The position numbers were made by a program, and so were the translations under genes. Positions 34,101-45,607 of a DNA stretch of 50,868 nt are shown here, one piece after another; positions within the stretch are counted from its first letter, which is position 1, and every line of letters begins with the position of its first letter. The notes under the pieces were generated by a model. That model searched no databases, was not told where the DNA came from, and saw only the letters and a program-made list of their open reading frames with translations. This DNA is from an uncultured Eubacterium sp. (GTDB lineage: Bacteria; Bacillota; Clostridia; Oscillospirales; Acutalibacteraceae), in the NCBI GenBank assembly GCA_944385025.1, contig CALWVQ010000054.1, positions 1 through 50,868 on the forward strand, given 5' to 3'.

Positions 34101-34863
34101 TGAGGTTCATTTGGGATACGCTGCAAAGGCACTTGGCTGGAAGATGATGACCCCTGTATTTGACGGCGCTCACGAGCAGGATATTCGTGACTGCCTTGAG
34201 CTTGCAGACATCGGATACTATGTAGACGAAAACGGCAACAAAGTATTTGACGGTAAGACAGAGCTTATCGACGGACGTACAGGTGAAAAGTTTGACAACA
34301 GAATTACAGTAGGTTATATGTACTTCCTTAAACTCCACCACCTTGTTGACGATAAGATTCACGCCCGTTCAACAGGTCCTTACAGCCTTGTAACACAGCA
34401 GCCGCTTGGCGGTAAAGCACAGTTCGGCGGTCAGCGTTTCGGTGAGATGGAGGTTTGGGCTCTTGAGGCTTACGGTGCAGCATACACCCTTCAGGAGATT
34501 ATGACTGTTAAGTCCGACGACGTTGTAGGCCGTGTACGCACTTACGAGGCAATCGTTAAGGGTGAAAACATTCCGACAGCAGGCACACCTGAGTCATTCA
34601 AGGTACTCTTTAAAGAGCTTCAGGCTCTCGGTCTTGATACTAAGGTTCTTGATAAGGACGGTAATGAAATCGAGCTTAAGCAGGATCTTGACGATGCAGG
34701 AATTAAACCAATCGACGCAAACGCATTTACAGAGGTAAATGATTTTGAAGGTCAGGAGGGCTTTGGTATTTCTGAGGCTGATGACTTTAATACAGAGGAA
34801 GCAGGTCAGTCAGATAGTTTTTCAGATATGTTTGATGACAGCTATTCTGAAGATGATGAGTAA
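31138..34863 (+). CDS. rpoB: RNA polymerase beta subunit
   Basis: The 1241-residue beta subunit of RNA polymerase. The rifampicin-binding region is the wild-type pattern '[27 protein letters not shown]' (shown across its ends), with Gln, Asp, His and Ser present at the classic resistance positions. The conserved '[17 protein letters not shown]' and the C-terminal '[18 protein letters not shown]' are intact. The C-terminus carries an acidic tail of about 45 residues, as in other Clostridia. The ATG at 31138 follows GGAG. The usual ribosomal protein genes rplJ and rplL are absent upstream, and rpoB has its own promoter. rpoC follows after 48 bases. Confidence 0.98.
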   Translation: MVNVKDVQLGTTTRKNFAKINEVMQMPNLIEVQKSSYQWFLDEGLKQVFKDIGSITDYTGNLVLDFIDFSIDDEPKYSIAQCKARDVTYAKPLKVRARLVNKETGEVKENTIFMGDFPWMTDAGTFVINGAERCIVSQLVRSPGVYYNMDHDKTGKELFTNTVIPNRGAWLEYETDANDLFYVRIDKNRKIFITTFLRALGLGTDSEIVEFFGDDERITATIEKDATKNTEEALLEVYKKLRPGEPPTLETAQAHLDGLFFDAHRYDLSRVGRYKYNKKLAISDRLTNQVLSQPVISPQGEFLADAGEKITAEKALEIENAGVMFAYINVDGKEVKIVSNGMVDINAYVNFDCKPYGINEKVSYRVLSEILEKCGDDEKALKEEIELRCDDLIPKHIIIDDIFATVSYLLNLANGVGSLDDIDHLGNRRIRAVGELLQNQFRIGFTRMERVIRERMTLQAQDDEEAITPQALINIRPVVAAIKEFFGSSPLSQFMDQNNPLAELTHKRRLSALGPGGLSRDRAGFEVRDVHYTHYGRMCPIETPEGPNIGLISYLACYSRLNEYGFIEAPYRKVDKETGVVTDEVVYMTADMEDNYVVAQANEPLDDQGRFANTKVTCRYRDEFLTLPPERVDYMDVSPKMVVSVATAMIPFLENDDANRALMGANMQRQAVPLLKTDAPVVGTGMEYKAAYDSGVVVIAKRGGTVTAVDADTIEITTKNNEVDKYELVKFSGSNQGTCINQRPIVSLRQEIEDGQVIADGPATCNGEISLGKNALIGFMTWEGYNYEDAVLINEKIVRDDVYTSIHIEEHEVESRDTKLGPEEITRDIPNVGEDALKDLDADGIIRIGAEVHSGDILVGKVTPKGETELTAEERLLRAIFGEKAREVRDTSLRVPHGEYGTVVDVKVFTRANCDELSPGVNKVVRVYIAQKRKIQVGDKMAGRHGNKGVVSRILPQEDMPFLPDGRPLDIVLNPLGVPSRMNIGQVLEVHLGYAAKALGWKMMTPVFDGAHEQDIRDCLELADIGYYVDENGNKVFDGKTELIDGRTGEKFDNRITVGYMYFLKLHHLVDDKIHARSTGPYSLVTQQPLGGKAQFGGQRFGEMEVWALEAYGAAYTLQEIMTVKSDDVVGRVRTYEAIVKGENIPTAGTPESFKVLFKELQALGLDTKVLDKDGNEIELKQDLDDAGIKPIDANAFTEVNDFEGQEGFGISEADDFNTEEAGQSDSFSDMFDDSYSEDDE

Positions 34864-34911
34864 TCTGAAAAGACTTCCACAATCAAATTATTATAAAGGA
34901 GCGCTTCCAAT

Positions 34912-37900
34912 ATGGATAATTACGAAAATGAATTCAGTTCTATAAAAATAGGTCTTGCCTCACCGGAGCAGATTCGCGAGTGGTCATACGGCGAGGTAAC
35001 AAAGCCTGAAACAATCAATTACAGAACTCTCAAACCTGAAAGAGACGGTCTTTTCTGCGAAAGAATTTTCGGTCCTATGAAGGACTGGGAATGTCACTGC
35101 GGAAAGTATAAGAGAGTTCGCTATAAGGGCAAGGTCTGCGAGCGCTGCGGCGTTGAGATTACACGTGCAAAGGTACGTCGTGAGCGTATGGGTCATATCG
35201 AGCTTGCTGCCCCTGTATCACATATTTGGTACTTTAAGGGTATTCCGAGCCGTCTTGGTCTTGTACTTGACATCAGCCCAAGATATCTTGAAAAAGTGCT
35301 TTATTTTGCACTTTACATTGTAACTGACCCCGGCGATACTCCTCTTGAGAAAATGCAGATTCTCAACGAAAAGGAATACGCAGAAATGCGTGAGAGATAT
35401 GAGGACGACTTTAAGGCAGGTATGGGTGCCGAGGCTATCAAGGAGCTTTTGCAGGGCATTGATGTTGCAAAGCTTCGTGACGAGCTTACAGAAGAACTTG
35501 AAACTGCAACAGGTCAGAAGAGAGTAAGACTTCTCAAGAGACTTGATGTTGTTGACGCTTTCTATCACAGCGGCAACAAGCTTGAGTGGATGATACTTGA
35601 CGTTATCCCTGTAATTCCACCCGATATTCGTCCTATGGTACAGCTTGACGGCGGCAGATTCGCTACAAGCGACCTTAACGACCTTTACAGAAGAGTTATT
35701 AACAGAAACAACCGTCTTAAGAGACTTCTTGAGCTCGGCGCACCTGAAATCATTGTAAGAAACGAAAAGAGAATGCTTCAGGAATCTGTTGACGCCCTTA
35801 TCGATAACGGACGCCGCGGCAGACCTGTAACAGGTCCTAACAACAGACCTCTTAAATCTCTTTCAGATATGCTTAAAGGTAAGCAGGGTCGTTTCCGTCA
35901 GAACCTTCTCGGTAAGCGTGTTGACTATTCAGGACGTTCTGTTATCGTTGTAGGTCCTGAACTCAAGATGCATCAGTGCGGTCTTCCTAAAGAAATGGCA
36001 ATCGAGCTCTTCAAACCTTTCGTTATGAAGAGACTTGTTGAAACAGGCGTGGCATCTAACATCAAATCAGCAAGAAAAATGGTTGAAAGAGCCAATAATC
36101 CTGCTGTTTGGGACAGTCTCGAGGTTGTTATCAGAGACCATCCTGTAATGCTTAACCGTGCTCCCACTCTTCACAGACTTGGTATTCAGGCATTTGAGCC
36201 TGTACTTGTTGAGGGTAGAGCAATAAAACTTCACCCACTTGCTTGTACAGCATTTAACGCCGACTTCGACGGCGACCAGATGGCTGTTCACGTACCTCTT
36301 TCTGCAGAGGCACAGGCTGAAGCAAGAATGCTTATGCTTGCTGCTAACAACCTTCTTAAACCGTCAGACGGTAAGCCTGTTGCCGTTCCTACACAGGATA
36401 TGGTTATCGGTTCTTACTATCTTACTATGATTAAAGAAGGTGAGCCGGGATGTCCTCGCAAGGAAATCATTGACGGTGAAGAAATTACAAGATATAACAT
36501 CTATCGTGATAAAGACGAGGCTATGATGGCTTATCAGGAAGGCTCTCTCGGTCTTCATTCAGAGTGCCTTATCCGTTTCTCCAAGGTTGTTGACGGCGTT
36601 GAGAAATCAAAGCTTGTTAAAACAACTATCGGCCGAGTTATTTTCAACCGTCCTGTTCCTCAGGATTTAGGCTTTGTTGACAGAACAAATCCTGAAAATG
36701 AATTTGAGCTTGAGGTTTCTTTCGTAGTTAAGAAGAAACAGCTTGGTCAGATTGCTGAAAAGTGCATCAACGTTCACGGTGTTTCAATCGCATCAAAGAT
36801 GCTTGATGAACTTAAAGCACAGGGCTACAAGTACTCAACAGTTTCCGGTACTACCGTTGCCGTAATCGACGCACTTATTCCTGAAAAGAAAAAGAAATAT
36901 CTTGCAGAGGCAGAGGCAAAGGTAGATGAAATCACATATAACTACAACTACGGACTTATTACTAACGATGAGCGTTCATCAGCAGTAATCAAGGCGTGGG
37001 AAGATTGTACAAATAAGGTTTCTAACGAGCTTACAAGTAACTTCGACGGTGCTCACAACCCAATTCATATGATGGTTGATTCCGGTGCCCGTGGTAGTAC
37101 TTCACAGCTTCGTCAGCTTGCAGGTATGAGAGGTCTTATCGCCAATACAGCAGGTAAGACAATCGAGGTACCAATTCGTGCTAACTACCGTGAGGGTCTT
37201 AACATTCTTGAGTATTTCATTTCTTCACGTGGTGCTCGTAAAGGTCTTGCCGATACAGCTCTTCGTACAGCTGACTCCGGTTACCTTACACGTCGTCTTG
37301 TAGACGTTTCACAGGACGTTATTATTCGTGACGACGACTGCGGATGTCACGATGGTATCGTTGTTTCCAAGATTATGGATGGCAACCGTGTTCTTGAACC
37401 TCTTGAGGAAAGACTTATAGGTAGATTTGTTGTTGAGCCTGTTATCGATCCGAATACAGGCGAGGTTCTTATGGAAACTGACAGAATGATGACTGCTGAC
37501 GATGCAAAACGCATTGTTGACGCAGGTATCGAGTCTGTTAAAATTCGCTCACTTATCACTTGTAAATCACGTCACGGCGTTTGCCGTAAGTGCTACGGTG
37601 CAAACCTTGCATTTAACGAGCCTGTTCAGGTTGGTGAGGCAGTTGGTATTATTGCGGCTCAGTCAATCGGTGAGCCCGGTACACAGCTTACAATGAGAAC
37701 CTTCCATACAGGCGGTGTTGCCGGCGGTGCAGATATTACACAGGGTCTTCCTCGTGTTGAGGAACTCTTCGAAGCAAGAAAACCAAAGCAGCTTGCTATT
37801 CTTTCTGAAATCGAGGGTGACGTAAGATTTGAGGAAATTAAGAAGAGCCGTCACGTTGTTGTTTATAACAGCGAAACAGCAGAAGAAAAGAAATATCTTA

Positions 37901-38556
37901 TTCCTTACGGCGCTCGTCTTTGCGAAAATATCGTTGAAGGCGCTCATATCCAAAAGGGTACAGAGCTTACTCTGGGTGCAGTAAACCCACACGACGTTCT
38001 TGCAATTCTCGGTGAAGAGGCTGTTTACAACTACCTTATCAAAGAAGTTCAGTTTGCATATCGTACACAGGGTGTTGATATCAACGATAAGCACATTGAG
38101 GTTATCGTTCGTCAGATGCTTAAGAAATGTACTGTTGACGACGCAGGCGATACCGACCTTGTTGCAGGCACTATGGTTGATGTTACAGCCGTTGACGAGG
38201 CAAACGATAAGATTGAAGCAAGAATTAAGGCTGGTGAAACAGAGCTTAAGAAGGCTACCTATATCCCAATTCTTATGGGTATCACAAAGGCTTCTCTTGC
38301 TACTGATTCATTCCTTTCTGCTGCTTCATTCCAGGAGACAACAAGAGTTCTTACCGACGCAGCAATCAAGGGCAAGAGCGATCCGCTTCTCGGTCTTAAA
38401 GAAAACGTTATCATCGGTAAGCTTGTTCCTGCCGGAACAGGTATGGATGTGTTCAGAGATGTTGAAGTTGTTCCAAGCTATTTTTCAGCAGAGGGTAGCG
38501 ATGAAATTTTAAATCTCGAACAATTACAAGAACTATTGACAAATAGTATGTCTTAA
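34912..38556 (+). CDS. rpoC: RNA polymerase beta' subunit
   Basis: The 1214-residue catalytic beta' subunit. The N-terminal zinc site 'CHCGKYKR...CERCG', the active-site motif '[12 protein letters not shown]' with three Asp that hold the catalytic Mg2+, the second zinc site 'CGC...[11 protein letters not shown]', and the trigger-loop region '[16 protein letters not shown]' are all present. The length is normal for Clostridia. AAAGGAG lies before the ATG. A strong hairpin and a candidate promoter lie in the 211-base gap to rpsL. Confidence 0.98.
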   Translation: MDNYENEFSSIKIGLASPEQIREWSYGEVTKPETINYRTLKPERDGLFCERIFGPMKDWECHCGKYKRVRYKGKVCERCGVEITRAKVRRERMGHIELAAPVSHIWYFKGIPSRLGLVLDISPRYLEKVLYFALYIVTDPGDTPLEKMQILNEKEYAEMRERYEDDFKAGMGAEAIKELLQGIDVAKLRDELTEELETATGQKRVRLLKRLDVVDAFYHSGNKLEWMILDVIPVIPPDIRPMVQLDGGRFATSDLNDLYRRVINRNNRLKRLLELGAPEIIVRNEKRMLQESVDALIDNGRRGRPVTGPNNRPLKSLSDMLKGKQGRFRQNLLGKRVDYSGRSVIVVGPELKMHQCGLPKEMAIELFKPFVMKRLVETGVASNIKSARKMVERANNPAVWDSLEVVIRDHPVMLNRAPTLHRLGIQAFEPVLVEGRAIKLHPLACTAFNADFDGDQMAVHVPLSAEAQAEARMLMLAANNLLKPSDGKPVAVPTQDMVIGSYYLTMIKEGEPGCPRKEIIDGEEITRYNIYRDKDEAMMAYQEGSLGLHSECLIRFSKVVDGVEKSKLVKTTIGRVIFNRPVPQDLGFVDRTNPENEFELEVSFVVKKKQLGQIAEKCINVHGVSIASKMLDELKAQGYKYSTVSGTTVAVIDALIPEKKKKYLAEAEAKVDEITYNYNYGLITNDERSSAVIKAWEDCTNKVSNELTSNFDGAHNPIHMMVDSGARGSTSQLRQLAGMRGLIANTAGKTIEVPIRANYREGLNILEYFISSRGARKGLADTALRTADSGYLTRRLVDVSQDVIIRDDDCGCHDGIVVSKIMDGNRVLEPLEERLIGRFVVEPVIDPNTGEVLMETDRMMTADDAKRIVDAGIESVKIRSLITCKSRHGVCRKCYGANLAFNEPVQVGEAVGIIAAQSIGEPGTQLTMRTFHTGGVAGGADITQGLPRVEELFEARKPKQLAILSEIEGDVRFEEIKKSRHVVVYNSETAEEKKYLIPYGARLCENIVEGAHIQKGTELTLGAVNPHDVLAILGEEAVYNYLIKEVQFAYRTQGVDINDKHIEVIVRQMLKKCTVDDAGDTDLVAGTMVDVTAVDEANDKIEARIKAGETELKKATYIPILMGITKASLATDSFLSAASFQETTRVLTDAAIKGKSDPLLGLKENVIIGKLVPAGTGMDVFRDVEVVPSYFSAEGSDEILNLEQLQELLTNSMS

Positions 38557-38613
38557 TGTATAATACCTAATCGTGTGAGCATATCTTTGTATAAATTTAA
38601 CAAAGAAATATGT

Positions 38614-38674
38614 CGCACTTTGGTAAAAAAACACAACATTTTGGGGCAAGGGAATACCTTTGCCCCAAGGTGTG
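38614..38674 (+). other. Strong compound hairpin between rpoC and rpsL
   Basis: An inner stem of 12 pairs (TTGGGGCAAGGG with CCTTTGCCCCAA, one G-T) has an AATA tetraloop. An outer stem of seven to ten pairs (CGCACTTTGG with CCAAGGTGTG) can form around it but shares four bases with it. No T run follows, so it is not a normal terminator; it may stabilise or mark processing of the rpoBC message. Confidence 0.6.
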
Positions 38675-38699
38675 CGTTTAAATGATACAATAATTTTTA

Positions 38700-38730
38700 T
38701 TGTATGATTTATGCGCATACCATATATAAT
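38700..38730 (+). promoter_or_regulatory. Candidate promoter of the rpsL-rpsG-fusA genes
   Basis: TTGTAT at 38700-38705, followed by TATATA at 38723-38728 (17-base spacer) or TATAAT at 38725-38730 (19-base spacer). It would let the str genes be expressed independently of rpoBC. Confidence 0.5.
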
Positions 38731-38767
38731 ATGATATGTGTAAATAAAAACGAAAGGAGATAAACTA

Positions 38768-39190
38768 TTGCCTACCTTTAATCAACTTGTAAGAACTGGT
38801 CGTAAGTCTTTGGAAAAGAAATCAAAGACTCCTGCACTTCTTAAGAGCTTGAACACAAAGCAGAATGTTATGAATGATAACAATTCTCCTCAAAAGCGCG
38901 GCGTATGCACAGCAGTTAAGACAGCAACTCCTAAAAAGCCTAACTCAGCACTTCGTAAGATTGCCAGAGTTCGTCTTACAAACGGAATTGAAGTTTCTGC
39001 TTATATCCCGGGCGTAGGTCACAACCTTCAGGAGCACTCTGTTGTTATGATTCGTGGCGGCCGTGTTAAGGACCTTCCCGGTGTGCGTTATCACATCATC
39101 CGCGGTACACTTGATACTCAGGGCGTTACAGGCAGAATGCAGAGCCGTTCAAAGTACGGTGCAAAGAGACCCAAGGCTGCTAAGAAATAA
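38768..39190 (+). CDS. rpsL: 30S ribosomal protein S12
   Basis: A 140-residue S12 of the decoding centre. Conserved loops are '[17 protein letters not shown]' and '[18 protein letters not shown]'; both Lys residues known for streptomycin resistance changes (Lys43 and Lys88 in E. coli numbering) are wild type. It starts with TTG at 38768, eight bases after AAAGGAGA; no ATG is available at the right place, as the conserved N-terminus '[12 protein letters not shown]' begins at the next codon. The L7Ae-like gene often found between rpoC and rpsL in Firmicutes is absent. Confidence 0.97.
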   Translation: MPTFNQLVRTGRKSLEKKSKTPALLKSLNTKQNVMNDNNSPQKRGVCTAVKTATPKKPNSALRKIARVRLTNGIEVSAYIPGVGHNLQEHSVVMIRGGRVKDLPGVRYHIIRGTLDTQGVTGRMQSRSKYGAKRPKAAKK

Positions 39191-39325
39191 GCAGTGAATT
39201 TTAGAATGGAATAACAATAGTTTATATACCTTGATTATATAACCAGCGTATATGACCTTTTGTTGACTCCACGGAAAACCGAGTACCTATGAACTCATTT
39301 AATAATTATGAAGGAGGGAAGCGAG

Positions 39326-39796
39326 ATGCCAAGAAGAGGCCAAATCGCTAAGCGTGATGTTTTACCTGATCCGCTTTACAACTCAAAGCTTGTAACAAGA
39401 CTGATCAATAACATTATGCTTGATGGAAAAAAGGGTGTCGCTCAGAAAATCGTTTACGGAGCATTTGACATCGTTCAAGAAAAGACCGGCAATGACCCAT
39501 TGGAAACTTTTGAAGCTGCAATGGAAAATGTAATGCCTGTACTTGAGGTTAAGGCTCGTCGTATCGGCGGTGCTACCTATCAGGTACCACTTGAGGTTCG
39601 TCCTGAAAGAAGACAGACACTTGGTCTTCGTTGGATCACTCTTTACGCTCGTCAGCGTTCAGAGAGAACAATGAAGGAAAGACTTGCAGCTGAAATTATG
39701 GACGCAGTTAATAAGACAGGCGGCGCTGTTAAGAAGTGCGACGATACACACAAGATGGCAGAAGCAAACAAAGCCTTTGCTCATTTCAGATATTAA
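39326..39796 (+). CDS. rpsG: 30S ribosomal protein S7
   Basis: A 156-residue S7, one of the primary 16S rRNA-binding proteins that organise the 3' major domain. It shows '[20 protein letters not shown]', '[14 protein letters not shown]' and the C-terminal '[14 protein letters not shown]'. The ATG at 39326 follows AAGGAGG; an in-frame upstream codon at 39308 lies in front of that site. The 135-base gap from rpsL contains nothing I can name. fusA begins 12 bases downstream. Confidence 0.97.
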   Translation: MPRRGQIAKRDVLPDPLYNSKLVTRLINNIMLDGKKGVAQKIVYGAFDIVQEKTGNDPLETFEAAMENVMPVLEVKARRIGGATYQVPLEVRPERRQTLGLRWITLYARQRSERTMKERLAAEIMDAVNKTGGAVKKCDDTHKMAEANKAFAHFRY

Positions 39797-39808
39797 TAGG
39801 AGGATATT

Positions 39809-41917
39809 ATGCCAAGAAAAGTATCTCTTGAAATGACAAGAAATATTGGTATTATGGCTCATATTGATGCAGGTAAAACAACTACCACCGAGAGAATTCT
39901 GTACTATACAGGTATCAACCACAAAATCGGTGAAACTCACGAGGGTTCTGCAACAATGGACTGGATGGAGCAGGAGCAGGAGCGTGGTATCACAATCACA
40001 TCTGCTGCAACAACTTGCTTCTGGAAAAACCATAGAATCAATATCATCGATACACCTGGTCACGTTGACTTCACCGTTGAGGTTCAGCGTTCACTTCGTG
40101 TACTTGACGGCTCAGTAACTGTTCTTTGTGCAAAAGGCGGTGTTGAGCCTCAGTCTGAAACCGTATGGCGTCAGGCTGACGAATATAAAGTACCAAGAAT
40201 GATATTCGTTAATAAGATGGATATTATGGGTGCTGACTTTTACAGAGCATTAGATATGGTTAAAGACCGTTTCAAATGTAATGCTCTTCCTATCCAGCTT
40301 CCAATCGGCAGCGAGGATACATTTAAGGGTATAGTTGACCTTGTTAAGAATAAGGCAATTATCTACATTGACCCAGATAAAGAGAAGGGAATGAAGTTTG
40401 AGGAAACTGAAATTCCTGACGATATGAAAGAACTTGCTGCAAAGTACAGAACAGAGCTTATTGAGCATGTTGCTGAACAGGACGAGGAGCTCATGGAGAA
40501 GTACTTTGAAGAGGGCGAGGACGCAATTTCTGTTGATGAAATCAAGAAAGTTATTCGTAAGTCTACCATTGCAAACGATATGGTTCCAGTTTGCTGCGGT
40601 ACTGCTTATCGTAACATGGGCGTTCAGCCACTTCTTGATGCAGTTATCGATTATATGCCTGCACCAACAGACGTTGAGTCAATTAAGGGTGTGAACCCGG
40701 ATACTGATGAGGAGGAATTCCGTCATTCTTCAGACGATGAGCCTTTTGCAGCTCTTGCATTCAAGATTGCAACTGACCCATTCGTTGGTAAGATTTGTTT
40801 CTTCCGTGTATATTCAGGTACAATTGAAGCCGGTACACCTTGTTATAATTCAGTTAAAGACCAGAAAGAGAGAATGGGTCGTATTCTTCAGATGCACGCA
40901 AATCACAGAGAGGATATTCCAATCTGTTACGCAGGTGATATTGCCGCTGCAGTAGGTCTTAAGAATACAACTACAGGTGATACTCTTTGTGACGAGGCTC
41001 ACCCAATCATTCTTGAGTCAATGAATTTCCCTGATCCTGTTATCCGTGTAGCTATCGAGCCAAAGACAAAAGCAGGTCAGGAAAAGATGGGTATTGCTCT
41101 TGCAAAACTTGCAGAAGAAGACCCAACATTCAAAGCATATACAGATGAAGAAACTGGACAGACAATTATCGCAGGTATGGGTGAGCTTCACCTTGAGATT
41201 ATTGTTGACCGTCTTCTCCGTGAATTTAAGGTTGAGGCAAATGTAGGCGCTCCTCAGGTTGCCTATAAAGAGACAATCCAGAGCGAAGGCTCATCTGACC
41301 TCAAGTATAAGAGACAGTCAGGTGGTTCAGGTCAGTACGGTCACGTTAAGATTCGTATTATGCCTAACGTTGACGAAAACGGTATCGGCAAGGGTTACGA
41401 GTTCGTTAACCAAATCGTCGGCGGTGCTATTCCTAAGGAATACATTCCTGCTGTTGATGCCGGTATCCAGGGCGCTATGAAGAGCGGTATTCTCGCAGGT
41501 TACAATGTTGTTGACGTCAGAGTTGAGCTTTATGATGGTTCTTATCACGAGGTTGACTCATCTGAAATGGCATTTAAGATTGCAGGTTCTATGGCTTTCA
41601 AAGACGCTGCAAAGGGTGCAAACCCAATCATCCTTGAGCCTATGATGAAGGTAGTAGTTATCGTACCTGAAGATTATATGGGCGATGTTATCGGCGACCT
41701 TAACTCTCGCCGCGGACAGATTCAGGGTATGGAAGACAGATCAGGTGCAAAGCAGATTAATGCAAGAGTACCTCTTTCTGAAATGTTTGGTTATGTAAAT
41801 GACCTTCGTTCAAAAACACAGGGCCGTGGTCAGTACACAATGGAACCTGACGGTTACGAGCCTGTTCCTAAGTCAATCAGTGAATCAATTATCAGCGAGA
41901 GAGCTAAGAGAGACTGA
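39809..41917 (+). CDS. fusA: Elongation factor G
   Basis: A 702-residue translocase GTPase. The G motifs are '[19 protein letters not shown]' (P-loop), '[10 protein letters not shown]' (switch I), '[12 protein letters not shown]' (G3) and 'NKMD' (G4). Domains II-V follow, with '[14 protein letters not shown]' in domain IV and '[20 protein letters not shown]' in domain V. It moves tRNA and mRNA through the ribosome. AGGAGG lies before the ATG. The tuf gene follows after 100 bases with its own promoter. Confidence 0.98.
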   Translation: MPRKVSLEMTRNIGIMAHIDAGKTTTTERILYYTGINHKIGETHEGSATMDWMEQEQERGITITSAATTCFWKNHRINIIDTPGHVDFTVEVQRSLRVLDGSVTVLCAKGGVEPQSETVWRQADEYKVPRMIFVNKMDIMGADFYRALDMVKDRFKCNALPIQLPIGSEDTFKGIVDLVKNKAIIYIDPDKEKGMKFEETEIPDDMKELAAKYRTELIEHVAEQDEELMEKYFEEGEDAISVDEIKKVIRKSTIANDMVPVCCGTAYRNMGVQPLLDAVIDYMPAPTDVESIKGVNPDTDEEEFRHSSDDEPFAALAFKIATDPFVGKICFFRVYSGTIEAGTPCYNSVKDQKERMGRILQMHANHREDIPICYAGDIAAAVGLKNTTTGDTLCDEAHPIILESMNFPDPVIRVAIEPKTKAGQEKMGIALAKLAEEDPTFKAYTDEETGQTIIAGMGELHLEIIVDRLLREFKVEANVGAPQVAYKETIQSEGSSDLKYKRQSGGSGQYGHVKIRIMPNVDENGIGKGYEFVNQIVGGAIPKEYIPAVDAGIQGAMKSGILAGYNVVDVRVELYDGSYHEVDSSEMAFKIAGSMAFKDAAKGANPIILEPMMKVVVIVPEDYMGDVIGDLNSRRGQIQGMEDRSGAKQINARVPLSEMFGYVNDLRSKTQGRGQYTMEPDGYEPVPKSISESIISERAKRD

Positions 41918-41943
41918 TAGACAAAGATATTTATAAAAAAGTC

Positions 41944-41972
41944 TTGATATTTTTATGTGTATTTGATAAAAT
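41944..41972 (+). promoter_or_regulatory. Promoter of tuf
   Basis: TTGATA at 41944-41949, a 17-base spacer and TAAAAT at 41967-41972, in the gap between fusA and tuf. The predicted start is about 40 bases before the ATG. Confidence 0.6.
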
Positions 41973-42017
41973 ATCTATGACAATTTTACTATTGTAAATT
42001 TTAAGGAGGAAATTCCA

Positions 42018-43211
<1,194 letters not shown>

Positions 43212-43227
43212 TTATATTACTGATTAC

Positions 43228-43257
43228 AGAGCAGGTCGTTTGACCTGCTCTTTTTCA
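43228..43257 (+). terminator. Intrinsic terminator after tuf
   Basis: AGAGCAGGTC and GACCTGCTCT form a 10-pair stem with a four-base loop and a following run of Ts. Confidence 0.92.
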
Positions 43258-43289
43258 TTTTTTGCCTTTAATTATTAATCTTAATATGT

Positions 43290-43295
43290 TATAAT
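43290..43295 (+). promoter_or_regulatory. -10 element placing transcription start at the recD2 GTG
   Basis: A perfect TATAAT lies seven bases before the GTG at 43303. No good -35 is present at 17 bases (TTTAAT at 43267-43272). Neither the GTG nor the later ATG at 43312 has a ribosome site. Confidence 0.45.
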
Positions 43296-43302
43296 CTTTT
43301 CG

Positions 43303-45531
43303 GTGAAAATAATGGCAGAGGAACTTGAAAATCTTACAGGAGTAATTGAAGATATAACCTATCAAAATGAGAGCACGGGTTACGCTGTAATAAGCGTTGA
43401 CGCAGGTGATGAAATCTGCACAGTTGTAGGTGTTATGGGCTCTGTTGTAATAGGCGAGGAGGCTGTATTTCAGGGAGAATGGGTGATGCACCCAACCTTT
43501 GGAAGACAGTTTAAGGCTTTGCGCCTGCAAAGGACTATGCCTGCCGATGCTGGGGGAATGCTTCGTTTTCTTGCAGGGGGTATAGTCAAAGGTGTTAGAG
43601 AGGCAACCGCTGTAAAAATTGTTGAGCGATTTGGTGAGGACAGTTTCAATGTTATTGAAAACGAGCCCGAAAGATTGGCGGAAATCAAGGGAATCAGTAA
43701 ACAAAAGGCGCGAAAAATCAGTCAGGAATTTAAAATGCAGTTTGCCGCAAGAGACGTTATGAACGGACTTGCAGAACTGGGCTTAAATCAGCAGGAAGCT
43801 TTTAATGCCTATAATATGTATAAGTCATATGCTCTTGATATTATAAGTGAAAATCCTTATGCTTTTATTTCCGAGGCGTCCGGTTTTACATTTGAGAGAG
43901 CTGATGAAATCGCTTCATCTTTGAATAGTGAACCTCTGTTTGATTACAGATGTCAGGCAGGTGTTGTTTATGTGGTGCGCCATAACCTTAACAACGGCCA
44001 TACCTGTGTTCCTCGAAACAGTCTTATCAAACCTGCAATGTCGCTTCTTGACTGTTCAGAGGATGAGGCGGAAATCGCTATTGATAATGCAATTGACGCA
44101 AAACAACTCGTTCAGGAAAATATAAGTGGTAAGGACTTTTTGTTTTTACCTGAAATTTACCGTGCTGAAAGTGAAATCGCAGACAGAATAAATATAATGC
44201 TGAATTTTCCTCCACAGGAAAAAGATATAACAACTGAAGAAATATTTGCATTTGAGCAGGCAAACGGCATTCGCTTCGACGAAAAGCAGAGAGAGGCTAT
44301 TGAAATTGCAGTTAATAAGGGAATGCTTATATTAACAGGGGGACCGGGTACAGGTAAAACAACTACTGTAAAGGGTATAATAACTCTTATGAAAAACAGA
44401 GGGCTTGACGTTGCCTTGGCGGCGCCTACTGGACGTGCTGCAAAAAGAATGACTGAGCTTACGGGTTATGAGGCTAAAACGATACACAGGCTGCTTGAGG
44501 TGGAGTACAGAGAGGGAGCAACTGAGCCCACTTTCTGTCATAATTTAAAAAATCCCCTTGAATGTGACGCCGTTATAGTAGACGAGCTTTCTATGGTGGA
44601 CGTTACGGTGTTTTCCGCTCTCCTCGACGCACTTCCTCTTTCCTGCCGTCTTATAATGGTGGGGGATAAAGACCAGTTACCGCCTGTGGGTGCAGGCAAT
44701 GTGTTGGCCGATTTAATAAAAAGCGAACTTATCGGTGTAGTCAGTCTTGATAAAATCTTTCGTCAGGCTATGGAAAGTATGATAGTTTCCAATGCTCACA
44801 GAGTGGTAAAAGGCGAAATGCCGGTGTTTGATAACAGTAATTCATTTTCAGATTTTTTTCTTCTCAACGAGGACTCAAGGTATAACGCACCGAGAAAGAT
44901 TATTAATCTTGTAACAAGCAGAATACCGGCAGGGTACGGCTATGATTCGCTAAAGGACATTCAGGTGCTTTGTCCCAGCAGAAAAGGTGAGGCGGGCACT
45001 GAAAATATTAACGCTCTTTTACAGGAAAAATTAAATCCGCCATCAAGAGATAAAGCCGAAATCAGAAATCACGGCTATATACTCCGTGAGGGCGATAAAG
45101 TGATGCAGGTTAAAAACAATTACGATGTACCTTGGTTTAAAAATAATGAAAACGGCACAGGAGTTTTTAACGGCGATATAGGAATACTAACAAGAATTGA
45201 TAAAGCAAACGATATTATAAATGTTTTGTTTGACGACAGAGAGGCAATGTATAGCATTGAAAATGCTAAGGAGTTGGAGCTTGCTTATGCTATGACAGTA
45301 CATAAAAGTCAGGGCAGTGAGTTTGAAGCGGTTGTTATGCCTGTTATTGCCACCCCGCCTCAGCTTGCGTACAGAAATCTGTTTTATACCGCTGTCACAA
45401 GAGCAAAGAGTCTTATTGTTATAGTTGGCAATAACGCAGCTATAAAGCAAATGGTGGATAACGATAAAAAAAGCAGACGTTACAGTGCTTTGTTGCACTT
45501 TCTCTTTAAGGAAAATGATGAAATAATATAA
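43303..45531 (+). CDS. recD2: RecD2-type ATP-dependent DNA helicase
   Basis: A 742-residue superfamily 1B helicase of the RecD2 type found in bacteria without RecBC; it unwinds DNA 5'-3' and aids repair. The N-terminal extension (OB-like and helix-hairpin-helix region, 'RLAEIKGISKQKARKI') precedes the helicase core. Motifs are 'LTGGPGTGKTTTVKGI' (Walker A), 'AAPTGRAAKRM', 'VIVDELSMVD' (Walker B), 'MVGDKDQLPPVGAGNVL' and the C-terminal 'AMTVHKSQGSEFEAVV', 'NLFYTAVTRAK'. The GTG at 43303 seems to be at the transcript start, so it may be leaderless; an ATG at 43312 is the alternative. Confidence 0.93.
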   Translation: MKIMAEELENLTGVIEDITYQNESTGYAVISVDAGDEICTVVGVMGSVVIGEEAVFQGEWVMHPTFGRQFKALRLQRTMPADAGGMLRFLAGGIVKGVREATAVKIVERFGEDSFNVIENEPERLAEIKGISKQKARKISQEFKMQFAARDVMNGLAELGLNQQEAFNAYNMYKSYALDIISENPYAFISEASGFTFERADEIASSLNSEPLFDYRCQAGVVYVVRHNLNNGHTCVPRNSLIKPAMSLLDCSEDEAEIAIDNAIDAKQLVQENISGKDFLFLPEIYRAESEIADRINIMLNFPPQEKDITTEEIFAFEQANGIRFDEKQREAIEIAVNKGMLILTGGPGTGKTTTVKGIITLMKNRGLDVALAAPTGRAAKRMTELTGYEAKTIHRLLEVEYREGATEPTFCHNLKNPLECDAVIVDELSMVDVTVFSALLDALPLSCRLIMVGDKDQLPPVGAGNVLADLIKSELIGVVSLDKIFRQAMESMIVSNAHRVVKGEMPVFDNSNSFSDFFLLNEDSRYNAPRKIINLVTSRIPAGYGYDSLKDIQVLCPSRKGEAGTENINALLQEKLNPPSRDKAEIRNHGYILREGDKVMQVKNNYDVPWFKNNENGTGVFNGDIGILTRIDKANDIINVLFDDREAMYSIENAKELELAYAMTVHKSQGSEFEAVVMPVIATPPQLAYRNLFYTAVTRAKSLIVIVGNNAAIKQMVDNDKKSRRYSALLHFLFKENDEII

Positions 45532-45551
45532 TAATACTTTCTTCTTTCTTG

Positions 45552-45572
45552 ACTTTAATTGAAAATTAAAGT
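45552..45572. promoter_or_regulatory. Perfect 9-base inverted repeat at the mreB-like promoter
   Basis: ACTTTAATT, GAA, AATTAAAGT. It overlaps the -35 of the promoter for the downstream operon and could be an operator or a weak hairpin ending recD2; no T run follows. Confidence 0.45.
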
Positions 45573-45587
45573 AACATAAAATATATT
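45559..45587 (+). promoter_or_regulatory. Promoter of the mreB-like/corrinoid operon
   Basis: TTGAAA at 45559-45564, a 17-base spacer and TATATT at 45582-45587. A second possible pair, TTGACT at 45549 and TAACAT at 45572, also has a 17-base spacer. No cobalamin riboswitch could fit in this 76-base gap. Confidence 0.6.
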
Positions 45588-45607
45588 GTTATTTAAGGAA
45601 TGTTTTT

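Noticed and set aside
38000-38512. Open frame of 170 codons in rpoC, shifted frame
   Set aside because: It is a byproduct of the biased codons of rpoC; low complexity, with no ribosome site.
38890-39110. Streptomycin-resistance changes in rpsL
   Set aside because: Both key Lys residues are present.
45532-45607. Possible cobalamin riboswitch before the B12 operon
   Set aside because: The gap is 76 bases, far too short, and has no B12-box-like sequence; it is a promoter with an inverted repeat.
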